A stretch of 64,000 nt of DNA from contig CM057138.1 of NCBI GenBank assembly GCA_029964075.1, positions 7,496,932 to 7,560,931 on the forward strand. Reading direction: 5' to 3'. Of the stretch, positions 1 to 10,514 are shown piece after piece. The position numbers were made by a program, and so were the translations under genes. Positions within the stretch are counted from its first letter, which is position 1, and each line of letters opens with the position of its first letter. This DNA is from Patiria pectinifera (taxonomy: Eukaryota > Echinodermata > Asteroidea > Valvatida > Asterinidae). The notes under the pieces are model-generated. The model worked only from the letters and a program-made list of their open reading frames with translations. It ran no database searches and had not been told where the DNA came from.

Positions 1-1410
1 CGGGCCATTCTTACCCACGAATGGCGCGTCTTAAACTCCACCTGTGACGTCCCCCTATTGTTTCTAGCGCTACATTATTTTGCACGAATGGAGCGACTTT
101 GTTTCATACAAAGACACAAGCTTTGTCTTATTGCATAGCTGTAAACTGCATTAGTATAAATGGAACTGTAGCCTACAGAATTGTACTGCGAATAAGAATA
201 TGTTCTTACGTAACCAATACAATGCTGGATTCTAGGCGCGCTTGGTATACAATGCTAAACCCCGCCCAGGCACCATGCATTCGTTCTTGAATATTGTGCT
301 GATGACACGCAGTGTTTAGTCTCAAGACGTTGAGGAAATAATGCCATACGTGGGATACAGTGGAATCATAGCGGGCCAGGAAACCGTCTTTGATAGTTGC
401 TGAAACTAGCTCCGTGGATATATCGGATGATAATTTACTGGCCGCTTCAAACTTTGCCTGGGACATATTAAAGTTCATTTCGACACTCCAAATGAATATG
501 AAGATTGCATGTATGAGTATAAAGGTAAAGAAGTTACCCTTTTTGTGAAGTAAAAATAAGCTAATAAAATCAAAAATTTAAATGTTGTATTTTGAGCATG
601 ATAATGTCAGATACATTAAGCTTTATTGTTTAATTTGCTATCTGATGAGGTTTATTCAGAAATCGTGTTTGCACTAAGATAGCCCCATAAATGTGGCCTA
701 TTTACTGGACTGCCTCCGTAAACATAGGCCACACATCCACATGTACAAAAACGTGTCGACTTTGCCAAATTTTGATTTTGACATTTAGGCTTAGTTTGTA
801 GGATTGTTTTTGCTTTAGAAGCATACTCACCCTCTTTATAGGCTAATCAGAAAGTGCTGCCTTTTTCAGATGTCTAATTTTTGTGAAATTTCATGTTGAA
901 ATTTTGATACGCAAACGTGTAAAAATGAATCTAAGATTAAGATTTTGGTGCATTTTTAAAGCAAAACGGCTACAAGTCTTCCGGGTTTACATTGCACGAA
1001 CTTGTGATTTTCCTTCAACTGTTCTTGGACATCATGGAAAAGACCTACACATTTTTTTTTAGGATGATGAGTTCTTGCCGATCAAGAATTTCTAGGACTG
1101 CATGCTAGGCATTGAAACCCAGGAACAAGATCGAGATATAAATTGTACTGCAAACCTTGTCAAAACATTTGCTTTAAAGGGAAAATACAACATTTGCAAA
1201 CATCAAAAAATAAAACTACTAAATCATTTTGAAATATCTTGCTGGACTGTTAGTGAATGACAGTGTAAAGCATCCTGTAAAATCATGGCACCTGCTATAC
1301 TGTCATTTTCAAGAAAAGTGGTATTTTTGTATCAATTTCCAACGCTGATCGGCTGATCAACGTTGGAAAAAAACTGCAATCGATTACAAACATATGAACT
1401 GGAACGAGCC
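1..1410 (-). repeat. Interspersed repeat R1, partial copy
   Basis: This stretch is a diverged reverse-complement copy of about 21,490-23,480. The match runs from the ACCCACGAATGGCGCG motif at base 8, through the TTAAACTCCACC terminus near 32, to the AACGCTGATCGGCTGATCA palindrome near 1,340. It is cut by the window edge. The other copy carries an extra inverted segment in its middle (22,303-22,773) that this copy lacks, so this one is closer to the ancestral layout. The short ORFs here (99-290 and 206-478) have no family match and are not kept open in the second copy, so I do not call them genes. Confidence 0.85.
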
Positions 1411-3279
1411 AACTAGACGAATTCCGCCCATTTTTTTTGTTATAAACCTTCAAGTTCAATGGCCACAAAATGTCTCATAGCAAAGAACTTGGGGTTATAC
1501 AACACTTCCTGCGAAGCTCGTAATCTTTTTTTTTATGCATGCTGCAAAATTGGTGGCAGCGATTATAGATAGCACGTGTATATTTGTAGGACTCTACAAG
1601 CCTTCAAAAGGACAATTCATCCAATAAGAAATTTTGTTACGTGCTATGATGTTTGGGGCACAATGACCATCAAACCGGGTGTTATATCAATTCGGCCATC
1701 GCCGCGTCAGGAATAACTATGCGTGCAAGAAGTCTGTAGAATACGGATTGCTGCCATTTTTCTGCAAGAAACATAGCTCAATTGTTTTCACATTTAAGAA
1801 AGAGACCAAGTTCAATATTTTCATTTGGATATCTTCATAAGGCCACTCTAAAGTTTAGTTGTTTTACAGATTTTTTAGTTGCTGAAAAGGGTTGTCAGGC
1901 AGGGGAAATAAAATTTGGCCGTGACATGTATTTTATTTTTTTTACACTTTATACTAGTAAACAATGTATAGTAAAGGTAAAACGTTTCCTGGCACTTACC
2001 TGCTTACCACAGGTACATGGTGAACTATATATGACTGTTCTAGTCTGACCTATATGTAGACTCTTAATTGAAGATAGTCTGAAGTTTGAAATCAATCGGA
2101 TATATGTTTATACTAATGAACTGTTTTATTGTGTGACAAATAAAGCATCACAATTTGATTAATTATTTATGTTTAATATCTAGGACATTTTAGGAAGTAT
2201 AAACTGTTTCCATGTAATAGTATACAAATACAACATGGTTTGTCAGGAAATAGTGAAAACTAATTAGAGGTTCGCGTTTGTTGTTACAAACGCAGAGTGG
2301 TCGGGCACGCATTTTTTTCAATAAACACTGCTGTGTTAAGTTATGAATATTTTGATGTAGGAACAAAGGATCACGAAATTAAATCCTTTCCAGTACAATC
2401 AATTATTTTGTGGTTAAATTTTGTAAGCATTCTATGTACACAAGTTATTTCTGGCTTGATGACGTCATTTAAAAATGGGAAGTAAATACTGATTTAGCTC
2501 AGAGTGGATAAATGTTCATTGTGAAGTTAAATGACGTATGAAAGTATGTAAAATATAAGCAAATTTAAAATATGGTCCTTTTCAAATTCTCATAGAAGTA
2601 ACTTCCAGTCTGATGACATCATGAATTTGAAACCTTGCCAAGTTATTTGTGGTTTATCAAAGAACATCAAGAAGCGATTTGGTAAAATCTGAAAGGATGG
2701 TTTTTAAATCAGAAAGAGCAAACACTGTTTTATTTGCCGCTAGGGGCGTCCTTTCGAAAGATGACGTCATCACACTTTTTTTTTCGTCTGGCATTCCTCA
2801 CTAAACACTATCATAATGTGTGTAGTAAAACACTATCATAATGTGTGTAGTAAAATGCTTCCGCTTTTGAATTACATTTGGTTTTCATTGCACTTCCAGT
2901 AATACAGGAAGTGAAGGTCAAACGGTTTTGTGTCCGGGGACAAGAAATGTTTCTCACGGCATAGTCTATAACCTCACGAAAAAAAACGAACACGATACTC
3001 TATTTAGTTCAAAAGATATAGCGTAAACTATTTTGTCAGAATTTGCCCTAAAATTGCTTGTAATTTGATACCTGAAGACGTCATGATGACGTAACAAAAT
3101 TTAAACATTTTCATAGCATGGTACAAGGTCACATTAGGTTTCAGGATCATACCGTAAACCTTTTGGAAGAAATTCTGCTTTGTTTTGATTTCAGACTAAA
3201 GTCTTCATTTTGAATTCACCTAACTATGACCTTCCAGTAGACCCGGAAGTAAAGGTTAAACGTTGAATGCTTTATCTCG
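1411..3279. other. AT-rich non-coding stretch
   Basis: I recognise no gene here. ORFs at 1,782-2,048 and 2,297-2,485 look like chance. Copies of TGACGTCA or near variants are scattered at about 2,460, 2,760 and 3,078, usually next to another ATGACGT. The same style of sequence returns at 29,840-30,165, so this is probably another decayed interspersed repeat. Confidence 0.5.
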
Positions 3280-3284
3280 CGGTG

Positions 3285-3395
3285 AGTAAAACTAGCCTCC
3301 ATCGGTGATCCATGGAACATTCTATTTTCCCTCGGCTTCGCCGAGGGAAAATTAAATGTCCATTGATCACCTCCGCAGGCTTAGTTTTACTACAC
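3285..3395. repeat. Imperfect palindrome with a GC-rich centre
   Basis: AGTAAAACTAGCCTCC at about 3,286 pairs with the AGGCTTAGTTTTACT end near 3,390. The centre TTTTCCCTCGGCTTCGCCGAGGGAAAA is a near-perfect stem. It may be a short foldback MITE; no target-site duplication is clear. Confidence 0.55.
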
Positions 3396-3699
3396 CACTC
3401 GAAACATTCAATATTTGTATATTATTTAAATCTGAACACAGTTGAAATAAACTTCAATTTCAATACAAAATTGGTGAAAAATGTATTTCTCTCTTCCAAC
3501 TCCCTTCACGAACTGTTTGAACCCAAGTCTGCGGCGCACTCTCTTTGGAACAATACGCGCTATGCGCATCGCGCACACAAGCATTCCATTTGCACACAAA
3601 TACTGCGCCGTGGAAATAGTACTTTGGGCGCTGGTATAGTTCTTTGGTTGCGAAGGGTATAGTACTTTTGGCGTGAACAGAAAGATAAGCAAAATTAGA

Positions 3700-3768
3700 A
3701 AGTAACATGTGACTCGCTCTCGGCCAATCAAGACACAGAATCTGTGGGTGAGGCGTTATAATAAAAAA
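3700..3768 (+). repeat. Short interspersed repeat shared with 39,662-39,722
   Basis: The segment around GTGACTCGCTCTCGGCCAAT and the following AGAATCTGTGGGTGAGG recurs in reverse complement at 39,662-39,722. The flanks do not match, so these are remnants of one repeat family. Confidence 0.6.
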
Positions 3769-4568
3769 CTTTCACACGGTTGAGTTGCTGGAATGGACCA
3801 ATGAAATACCGCAGTTGCCTGATGAATATTTATGAGGTATTGTACTAGCCCCTCCCCCATCAAAAATAAATGCTAATGCCAACAATATGAAAATAGAACA
3901 AGTCATATTTCGTTCCCAATTTTTTTAATTTGATTCCTTTCATAACTTGAGACGACAGGGACCAGATCTACATGTACCGGTACAACAACGGATGCATGCA
4001 ATGGTTTTCTGTATGCTATTTTGTTTGTTGCACATGCATTATAATTCCATTTGCATTGTGCAACAAACAAAAATCCTCAAAAAGAAGCATGCTGAAAAAG
4101 AAAGAATATTTTTGGATTATTCTAATGGCGCCAAGTAAATCACTTTTTTGGTCATTTAATTTTTTTAGCAAACTGCAGCAATGGAGACCCTTTTATGCCA
4201 TTAATGTGAAGGGCTTGCACTTTGATAAAGAGGACCGTTAAATAGTGTTTCTTCTGTCTTTTGCCCACATTCCAAACCCCCCCCCCCCGACTACTATCTG
4301 TTTTTCATCAGTCTTGCATCCTAGGCATATTTGGTGAACAGTTGTGTACTGATGTAGAAGAGCCTGAATGCCCTTCCCCTACAGCAATATCCTCTCCTGT
4401 TCCGCAATGCCAGAAGTTGTTTTTACATGAGTTGAAGACAAAACTGTTCAATGTACTCAAACCCTAATTTATACATCCCCCCCATTTTAAAATTTAGAAA
4501 AACGGAATAGAAAGAAAAAAAACCTGGAACGTGTACTGCAGTAGCTGGCAATGCCGTTGCATGAAATC
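3769..4568. other. Non-coding stretch
   Basis: No supported gene. There is a long C run at about 4,279-4,289. A + strand ORF at 4,261-4,467 ends in LFLHELKTKLFNVLKP; I do not recognise it. It sits just downstream of the - strand transposase-like pseudogene, so it may be element UTR. Confidence 0.4.
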
Positions 4569-5378
4569 CTAAAGGCATTGACATTTCTGGAGATCCTTCT
4601 GTGTGAGTTTGTCATGCTTGCTGCCATTGTCAATGATGCCCAGTGTATCAAAGAATTTGGTGATCTTTTCCTTGCTCTTGAGTTTTAGGTGATGAAACCG
4701 GCCATTTAGAAGCTCAATGACAGGAGATACTGACTGCTGAAGTGCATCTTTGAATGCTGGCATTTTCTTTGCCTTTGTTCTGATTTCCTAAAGTGAGAGA
4801 CAAAAAAAGTGGGCCCACACATTTTGTGAAGCATATTTTGGGACAGGGTTGACATTTTGGAAATTTAGTACATGTACATGTATATACAGAAGGCACACAC
4901 AAATTACCTGCATGGTAGACATTCTCTTCATTATATGTTCGATTGAATCTTCCATTTTATCACGATGTAGTGCCACATTCTGCAAGGCCAGGTTAAGTGG
5001 TGTGTTCAGCCTCTCTGCAAGATTTGCCCAACTGCCAATCGATGCAGTGCGCAATAGCAATGAGAAGGTCAAGGTCAAGCAGGATGAACTTGTTTATGTG
5101 GGAAACCTAAAAGTAAATAAGAATTTTAAAAAGTATCACAGGACCAGTAACTTCAAGTTATGTATGTTTCAAATTAGTCGGAGTTCTTTAACAGGCGCAC
5201 ACGTCAATAAAAGTCTTTGCATAAATACAAAATGACAGCCTTTGGCCTTTTCATGCTTTAATAAGATAGCTTTTATACCTGAACAGACCCATAGGTAGTT
5301 CGATGATCGGGCCCTCCATTGGTCAGCTCCAGAATAATGGGAGTTTCTTCTGTGCTACCATCTGTACTGTAGTGATTT
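4569..5378 (-). pseudogene. Decayed spliced DDE-transposase-like gene
   Basis: Three - strand exon-like blocks join with proper splice sites. Block 1 (about 5,279-5,378) ends TNGGPDHRTTYGSVQ then a gt donor. Block 2 (4,908-5,106) starts after TTTTAG and holds INKFILLDLDLLIA, then LNTPLNLALQNVALHRDKM, then a gt donor. Block 3 (4,569-4,787) starts after CTTTAG with EIRTKAKKMPAFKDALQQSV and ends at TAG. Phases agree across both introns. Block 2 needs a one-base frame change between LLIA and LLRTASIGSWANLAERLN, so the copy is broken. From memory this matches a family of uncharacterised invertebrate proteins with a DGGPDH motif and an NxAER segment; the exact superfamily is uncertain. The usual first Asp of that motif reads Asn here. 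Confidence 0.55.
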
Positions 5379-6000
5379 CGGATAATTTACTAAACTTTTC
5401 AGCTGTCTATTTTGTGCTTTTGCCATTAACATGCAAAACTAAGCTTTACAGGCATGCAACTTTTTCACGGATTGGCTGATATTTTCTTTCTCATGAATGC
5501 CATTAAAAATTGAAAACATACTGTACAAAGTCTTATGCGGTTTAGAGTTTACTCGTTTTTTCTAAATTCCCAGTTGCATGTCTGAGCTTATACTATTACA
5601 TGACCGTGATGTGAAACAAATCGAGCAAGATTACTTAAGTACATGTTGACCTTTCTACATACATTGTCCCATTTGTGGCTCACTTGCCAAAAACATTTGT
5701 GTCACCTTCAGACCAATCACCATTGATATTTCCCCCCCCCCCACACTGAACAGGTATAGAGTCTACAATGTTTTCTTGGCAGCTTGATTTTAAGATTGCG
5801 ATTTTTTAAGCATGGCTGCAAGTTGCGTGAAGCTGAGTAGTGCATCAGGCTGGTTTTACATGTTCGAAAACACTAACTATATTCCTTGTGATTAAACCCT
5901 ACTACCCTAGGCCTTTTTTGCTAGGAACCATCCAAAATCCTCCAAAAATTTTCAACAGCGCCTTTCAAATTCTTCAAAATCGTCAGACTGTCCTGCCTCA
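5379..6000. other. Non-coding stretch
   Basis: No gene seen. It contains a C run near 5,732. It could hold the 5' part of the transposase-like pseudogene on the - strand, or upstream V-ATPase exons on the + strand, but I found neither. Confidence 0.4.
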
Positions 6001-6108
6001 AAATACCATTCAGCCTCAATCCTCCAAAATCCTTATCTAAAAATTACCATTCGGCCTCAATCCTCCAAAATCCTCCAAAACCACAAAGAGGATTTTGGAG
6101 GATTGAGG
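6000..6108. repeat. Direct repeat and hairpin beside the V-ATPase exon
   Basis: CCTCAATCCTCCAAAATCC occurs at about 6,013 and 6,055 as part of a ~41 bp direct repeat. The second copy then folds back on AGGATTTTGGAGGATTGAGG (6,089-6,108). It lies about 95 bp upstream of the splice acceptor at 6,200. Confidence 0.7.
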
Positions 6109-6201
6109 AGGGTTTGGGTTATCTTGACTATAAATCTCCAAAACAACATTATTGTGTGCAGTTGGATACCTTTGTCTTTCTACCTTGTTTCTCTTCCTCA
6201 G

Positions 6202-6369
6202 TACCTGGGAACCAAGGGCGATCAGGCTAAGGAAGTTGAGGAGCAGACGCGGCGCAAGATAAGCGAGATGGACATTCGTGTCGCGAAGAACAAGGAGCAA
6301 GTCCTGTCTCAGCTCTTCGACCTCATATTTGACATCAAGCCCGAGCTTCACCAGAATGTACGGCTATAG
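6202..6369 (+). CDS. ATP6V1G: V-type H+-ATPase subunit G, last exon
   Basis: The exon follows a clean acceptor (ttgtttctcttcctcag) and encodes 55 residues to a TAG stop at 6,367. The protein starts YLGTKGDQAKEVEEQTRRKI and ends DIKPELHQNVRL. That matches the C-terminal exon of animal subunit G, which typically ends D-I-[KR]-P-E-[LI]-H-x-N. Subunit G is a ~13 kDa part of the peripheral stator of the proton pump that acidifies endosomes and lysosomes; it pairs with subunit E as a long coiled coil. The charged heptad-like composition fits this. In vertebrate genes the third exon begins at the same point in the protein. The two upstream exons (about 60 residues, with the start codon) were not found in the window; they may be too short to spot or lie before base 1. 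Confidence 0.88.
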   Translation, partial: YLGTKGDQAKEVEEQTRRKISEMDIRVAKNKEQVLSQLFDLIFDIKPELHQNVRL

Positions 6370-6876
6370 AAAGAGGGAAGTAATGGATGGCATGCAGTCA
6401 AACCTGTTCGAAGTGGCCTGGAATGGTCAATTGTATGGTAAAAGTGGAGCCAAATAAGATTCCCCCCCCCTCCCTTACCTCTATGATAGTTATACATCGG
6501 TTTTCCCAGAAAGAAAAATTAAGAGGTATTTTGTAAAATTTATTGACCAAAATTGGCGTATTGCCCTGATTTTGTTTTGATGTTGTGAAGCTTTTTAAAA
6601 AGTATCGAATACAAGTATATTTTCTGACAAATGGTCACTTTCAATCATTCCTAACGGGTTGACTTTTTGTTTTCGCTTACAAGATGTCCTAGCTCATGGG
6701 CATCAGTCTAATATTCCAAACAACCAGACACCACCGGAATGAGTTGGATGCTCATTCTTATAAGGAAAATCAGGAAAAAAAAACATTGACATCTTGTGTA
6801 AAATGGACACCAAAAATGTCAAAGTGTAAAGCATCATGCTTCTTGCGGAGTCCAATCAAGGTGTTCAAATTTAGTA
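6370..6876. other. Downstream flank of the V-ATPase exon
   Basis: Probable 3' UTR and intergenic DNA. A C-rich run lies near 6,463. No convincing AATAAA polyadenylation signal was seen close to the stop codon. Confidence 0.4.
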
Positions 6877-7644
6877 TATGGGCAATTCTCCATGGGAGAG
6901 CAAAAAATGTCAAAAATAAATATTTACATATTAAACCTTTTTTGTACTTTTTCCAGACCTAAATTAAATGGGAAATTCAGTTCAAAAAGCGAAATTGAAA
7001 ACAAAAAAATATTTCTGGTAAAAACAGTGATTTTTGCAATTTATGATTAAAAACGTTCAGATTTGGTAAAAGAATAAAAAATTTTGTTTGTATTACTTTC
7101 TGAATTACAGGGGAAAGGTTTGATTCATTTTACAATGTTACAAGTTACTAACATTACTCAGCGTCATTAAAAAAAATCTCTATATATAAATATATATATA
7201 TACGGTAGTGTAGGCCTTCATTTAAAAATGTCAAAATTAGCACGTAATTCCGTTGCCGAAAAAATGGCAAAAGTTACTTATTTCACAAATTTTCTTGTTT
7301 TTTTCCCTTCAAATTATATGTGTTGAGAAAAGACCCTACTACAAACATAAATTAAAAATAAAAACTTTCAAATAGTAATTTCTTGGCATTTTTCCAAGTG
7401 GTAACGGAATTACGAAACGGTAACGGAATTACGGTAACGGAATTACGCATGCACAAAGTATGCACATTTTCTCCAGATTATGTACATGACATATAGGAGA
7501 TTTGCATGTAACCTTGGACAATACATTTAAATACTAAATTATGTACTTAGTTAAATCATTTCCCTCTTTAATTTGCTATTATACAATTAAAAATAATCAG
7601 GTGTTCCATTAATATTTCTTACTTAAACTTTGTCTTTTTTACTA

Positions 7645-9077
7645 TAGGTTTTCCCGTCCAATTTCGCACTTAGTGCATGCAAAAGTAAAGGTAGGTCATT
7701 CAATTTCGCACATAATGCATGAGAAAGTATAAATAGGTCATTCAATTTCGCGGATAGGGCAGCCAAAATAACCAATCGGCATTCAAATTCGCTATAGTGC
7801 AGCCAAGATGGCCAATTGGCATTCATAATCGCTGTAGGGCAACCAAATTCGCCAATCGGCATACGAATTCGTACATAGTGCAACCAAGTTTGCCCTTGAA
7901 ACCCCCTCGAGCTAAGTTAGAGCATTCTATTTCGCCATAGGGCATCCAATTATACAATTTGTGCATCCAATTTAGCACATGTATTTTTTTTCTATTTTTT
8001 TTATAGCTTTCTAATGTTTATATCTTCTTCCACTTTATGAGCTTACTTTGTCTATATTAAGTCGCCGAATAAAAATCATATTTATCGGATGGCCCAAAGG
8101 CATATGAATTAACATGGGGAAAATTTTCTTACATTTTCCTCTGTTAATTTATATGCCTTTTTTTTTAGCTTTGTAAATTTTCTTTCATAATGGTGAAATT
8201 GAAGAGATGGTGCAAATGACCACAAGAAAATATATTTTCTTGTGGTCATTTGCACCATCTCTTCAATTATATGCATTGACTAGAGACATAAAACATAGCA
8301 TGTATACCTTTCTAAAATTTAACCCAATATACACAGTACATTTGGAGGAAAAGGAATGTGTAACAATTGATGTTAATTGCGTAATGTCTGCCAATGTAAA
8401 TTCTAAAGCTGCTGATAACTATATGTGGAAACCAAAAGGTGAAATGCAAAGAATGCATTACCAAAGGAGATGAAAGAAATATATATACAATTTGCGCCAA
8501 GGCGCTGGTGAGGAACAAAATAACTTGCGCAATATAAGCAGGCCAATGCTTCTATAATTTACATTTCACCTCTAGGAGACAAAACAAATACAATTATCGA
8601 AGTCCGGGCATCTGTAAAAAAAAAAATGTAAATTGTCCAGTGAAGTTTTATGAATGGTCATTGGTGGCACACATATTGCAGGTTGGGAAAAACGCGCAAA
8701 GAATATTTGAATATGTATGACTGTATACAAGTCATGTAAATACAGTGCAAAATTTAATGCACTAGTTATGAACATGAATACCCAATGGCGAAATTGAATG
8801 CTCTATCTTCAGTCACGTGTCCTTCCGTGCTATCTTGAATGCACTATGGCGAATCTGAATGTTGCTTTTACACTTTTGATTGCTTTATGGCGAATTTGAA
8901 TGTCAATTATGAATTTTTGGCTGCCGTATGGTGATTCTGAATGACTGTTTTTCTTTTTTGACTGCCCTATGGCGATTTTGAATGACTAGTTTGAATATTT
9001 GGTTGCCCTATAGCAAAATTGAATGAACTATTTATACTTTTGTATGCACTAAGTGCGAAATTGGACGGGAAAACCTA
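7645..9077. mobile_element. Foldback element with minisatellite inverted ends
   Basis: The ends TAGGTTTTCCCGTCCAATTT (7,645) and its reverse complement (ending 9,077) extend into ~250 bp inverted arms. Each arm is a degenerate tandem array of ~36-40 bp units with the theme 'ccctatggcgaatttgaatg' (7,650-7,890 left, 8,785-9,065 right). Both sides are flanked by TA, fitting a TA target duplication. The middle carries an ORF at 8,207-8,473 that I do not recognise. This is foldback-type DNA transposon architecture. Confidence 0.75.
8199..8266. repeat. Near-perfect 68 bp hairpin
   Basis: TTGAAGAGATGGTGCAAATG is followed about 28 bp later by its reverse complement; the stem includes GACCACAAGAAAATATATTTTCTTGTGGTC around the centre. 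It sits inside the foldback element. Confidence 0.85.
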
Positions 9078-9104
9078 TATTTCAAAAATGCTAATAGTTG
9101 TTTG

Positions 9105-9430
9105 GATGCTTAAAGGGAACATACAACATTTACAAACATCGAAAAATAAAACTACCAAGTTTTTACAAAATACCTTACTAGTATGATGGTAAATGACAGT
9201 CTAAAGCATCCTGTAAAATTATGGCGCCTGGTGTGAAGTCATTTTCAAGAAAATGGTATTTTTGTATACATTTCCAACGGTGGTCAGCCGACCACCGTTG
9301 GAAAAACCTAACAACTTTTCAACTACTGCTCCAACTTTACACTTTTTTCAGTCAAAATTTTGTTTGCTATTGGTTAGGCCTACATGTTCATGGACGGGTG
9401 CAGGCCAGCTAGACTGGTTCCCTTACCCTG
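9105..9430 (+). repeat. Repeat R1, internal fragment
   Basis: This matches the core of R1 (about 1,180-1,400, and 21,470-21,760 in reverse). Shared features are the AGGGAACATACAACATTTAC start, a CCAACGGTGGTCAGCCGACC palindrome at about 9,280, and AGCTAGACTGGTTCCCT near 9,408. The palindrome bases differ from the other copies but the symmetry is kept, which suggests compensating changes. Confidence 0.75.
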
Positions 9431-10514
9431 CAATTTTCCGGCATCTAAATTGATCCATTTTAGCTTTAGTGGAATCAATTAACCAGACTTCTTGAAGAGG
9501 TTTTTTTTTGGCGGGGGGGGGGGGGGGTTGTCCAGCGTTTTCGAACACAAAACTTCAAACATGATCTATTATACTAACCCCTCAAACATGTCGAATAATT
9601 CATTTCTGAAAATTACAGCAAAAGCCAGTGATGTACATTCCCTTTAAATATGTATGGCGAAAGCCTATTGTCTGGTACCTACAGAAAATATATTCCACAA
9701 CAAGTATATGAAAGTTGAGTACCAGACTGTACTTGTACTTCTATTTGGCATAACTTTACATCTTCCCTTGCTCAGAGATGCCACCCAGTACAGTTTTATT
9801 GTATGTTGCACAATCAACTAGTGAAATACCAGTACCATAATACAATTGTTCGAAGTAAAATTTGATTTTCGGTAAAAAAAAATAATATATTGCTAACTAG
9901 CAATGCAGCCATTGACCTTGACCTTTGACCTAAAAAATGAAGCCCAGACATGTTTAGGCCTACATTTATATTTTGATCTGCTAATTTTCACTTAGCTTTC
10001 CCCTTGTGCCATTTTATAAACTTCTAAAATTTGTATTATGATGAGCTTATGTTGAATTCAATGTTAATGTATTGCATTTACCTATTACATGTAAACCTAT
10101 GGCGTAATTCCGTTACCGCCCAGGCGTAATTCCGTTACCGTGATTAAAATGCAAATTATGAAAAGAGTGATTATTTTTTCAACTTTGTTCTGCATTGTAG
10201 TTAACAACAACCCTGAACTCTACAAATAACAGGTAGTGTCCAATTTTAAAATTTCAAAACTTCAGAGAGTTTTAATAATTTATGCAAGAACTCAAATATG
10301 CTTGTCCTCCGTCCGTAATTCCGTTACCGATATTAAGCTCCGCCCCTTAAAGGGTAATCTTATGTTTTTTTTTTTTTTTTAGCGGTCAATCAATTCTATT
10401 GGGTCTTGGCTCCCTTTCCATGTTTAGATTAGTTGCCTAGCATAGAACGTATTTTCTTGGGAAAATGACAAAGTGACAAAATTCCGTAATTCCGTTACCA
10501 AAGAATTGCCCATA

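Larger units (their letters stand above)
6877..10514. mobile_element. Composite element with short inverted ends
   Basis: TATGGGCAATTCT at 6,877 is matched in inverse by AGAATTGCCCATA at 10,502-10,514. The flanks TTAGTA and TTAGTT could be a short target duplication. The motif GGTAACGGAATTACG is repeated near both ends in opposite orientation: about 7,398, 7,416, 7,431 on the left and CGTAATTCCGTTACCG near 10,104, 10,124, 10,314, 10,484 on the right. That supports one element with subterminal repeats. Inside are a nested foldback element (7,645-9,077) and a piece of repeat R1. I see no transposase, so it would be non-autonomous. Confidence 0.5.

Noticed and set aside
206..478. ORF starting MSQAKFEAASKL, reminiscent of an acyl-CoA-binding protein start
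   Set aside because: The likeness covers under ten residues, and the second R1 copy (about 22,980-23,110) does not keep the frame. It is repeat sequence.
8199..8266. Transcription terminator or microRNA precursor
   Set aside because: It is part of a foldback element; bacterial terminators do not apply, and without small-RNA data a microRNA call is not supported.
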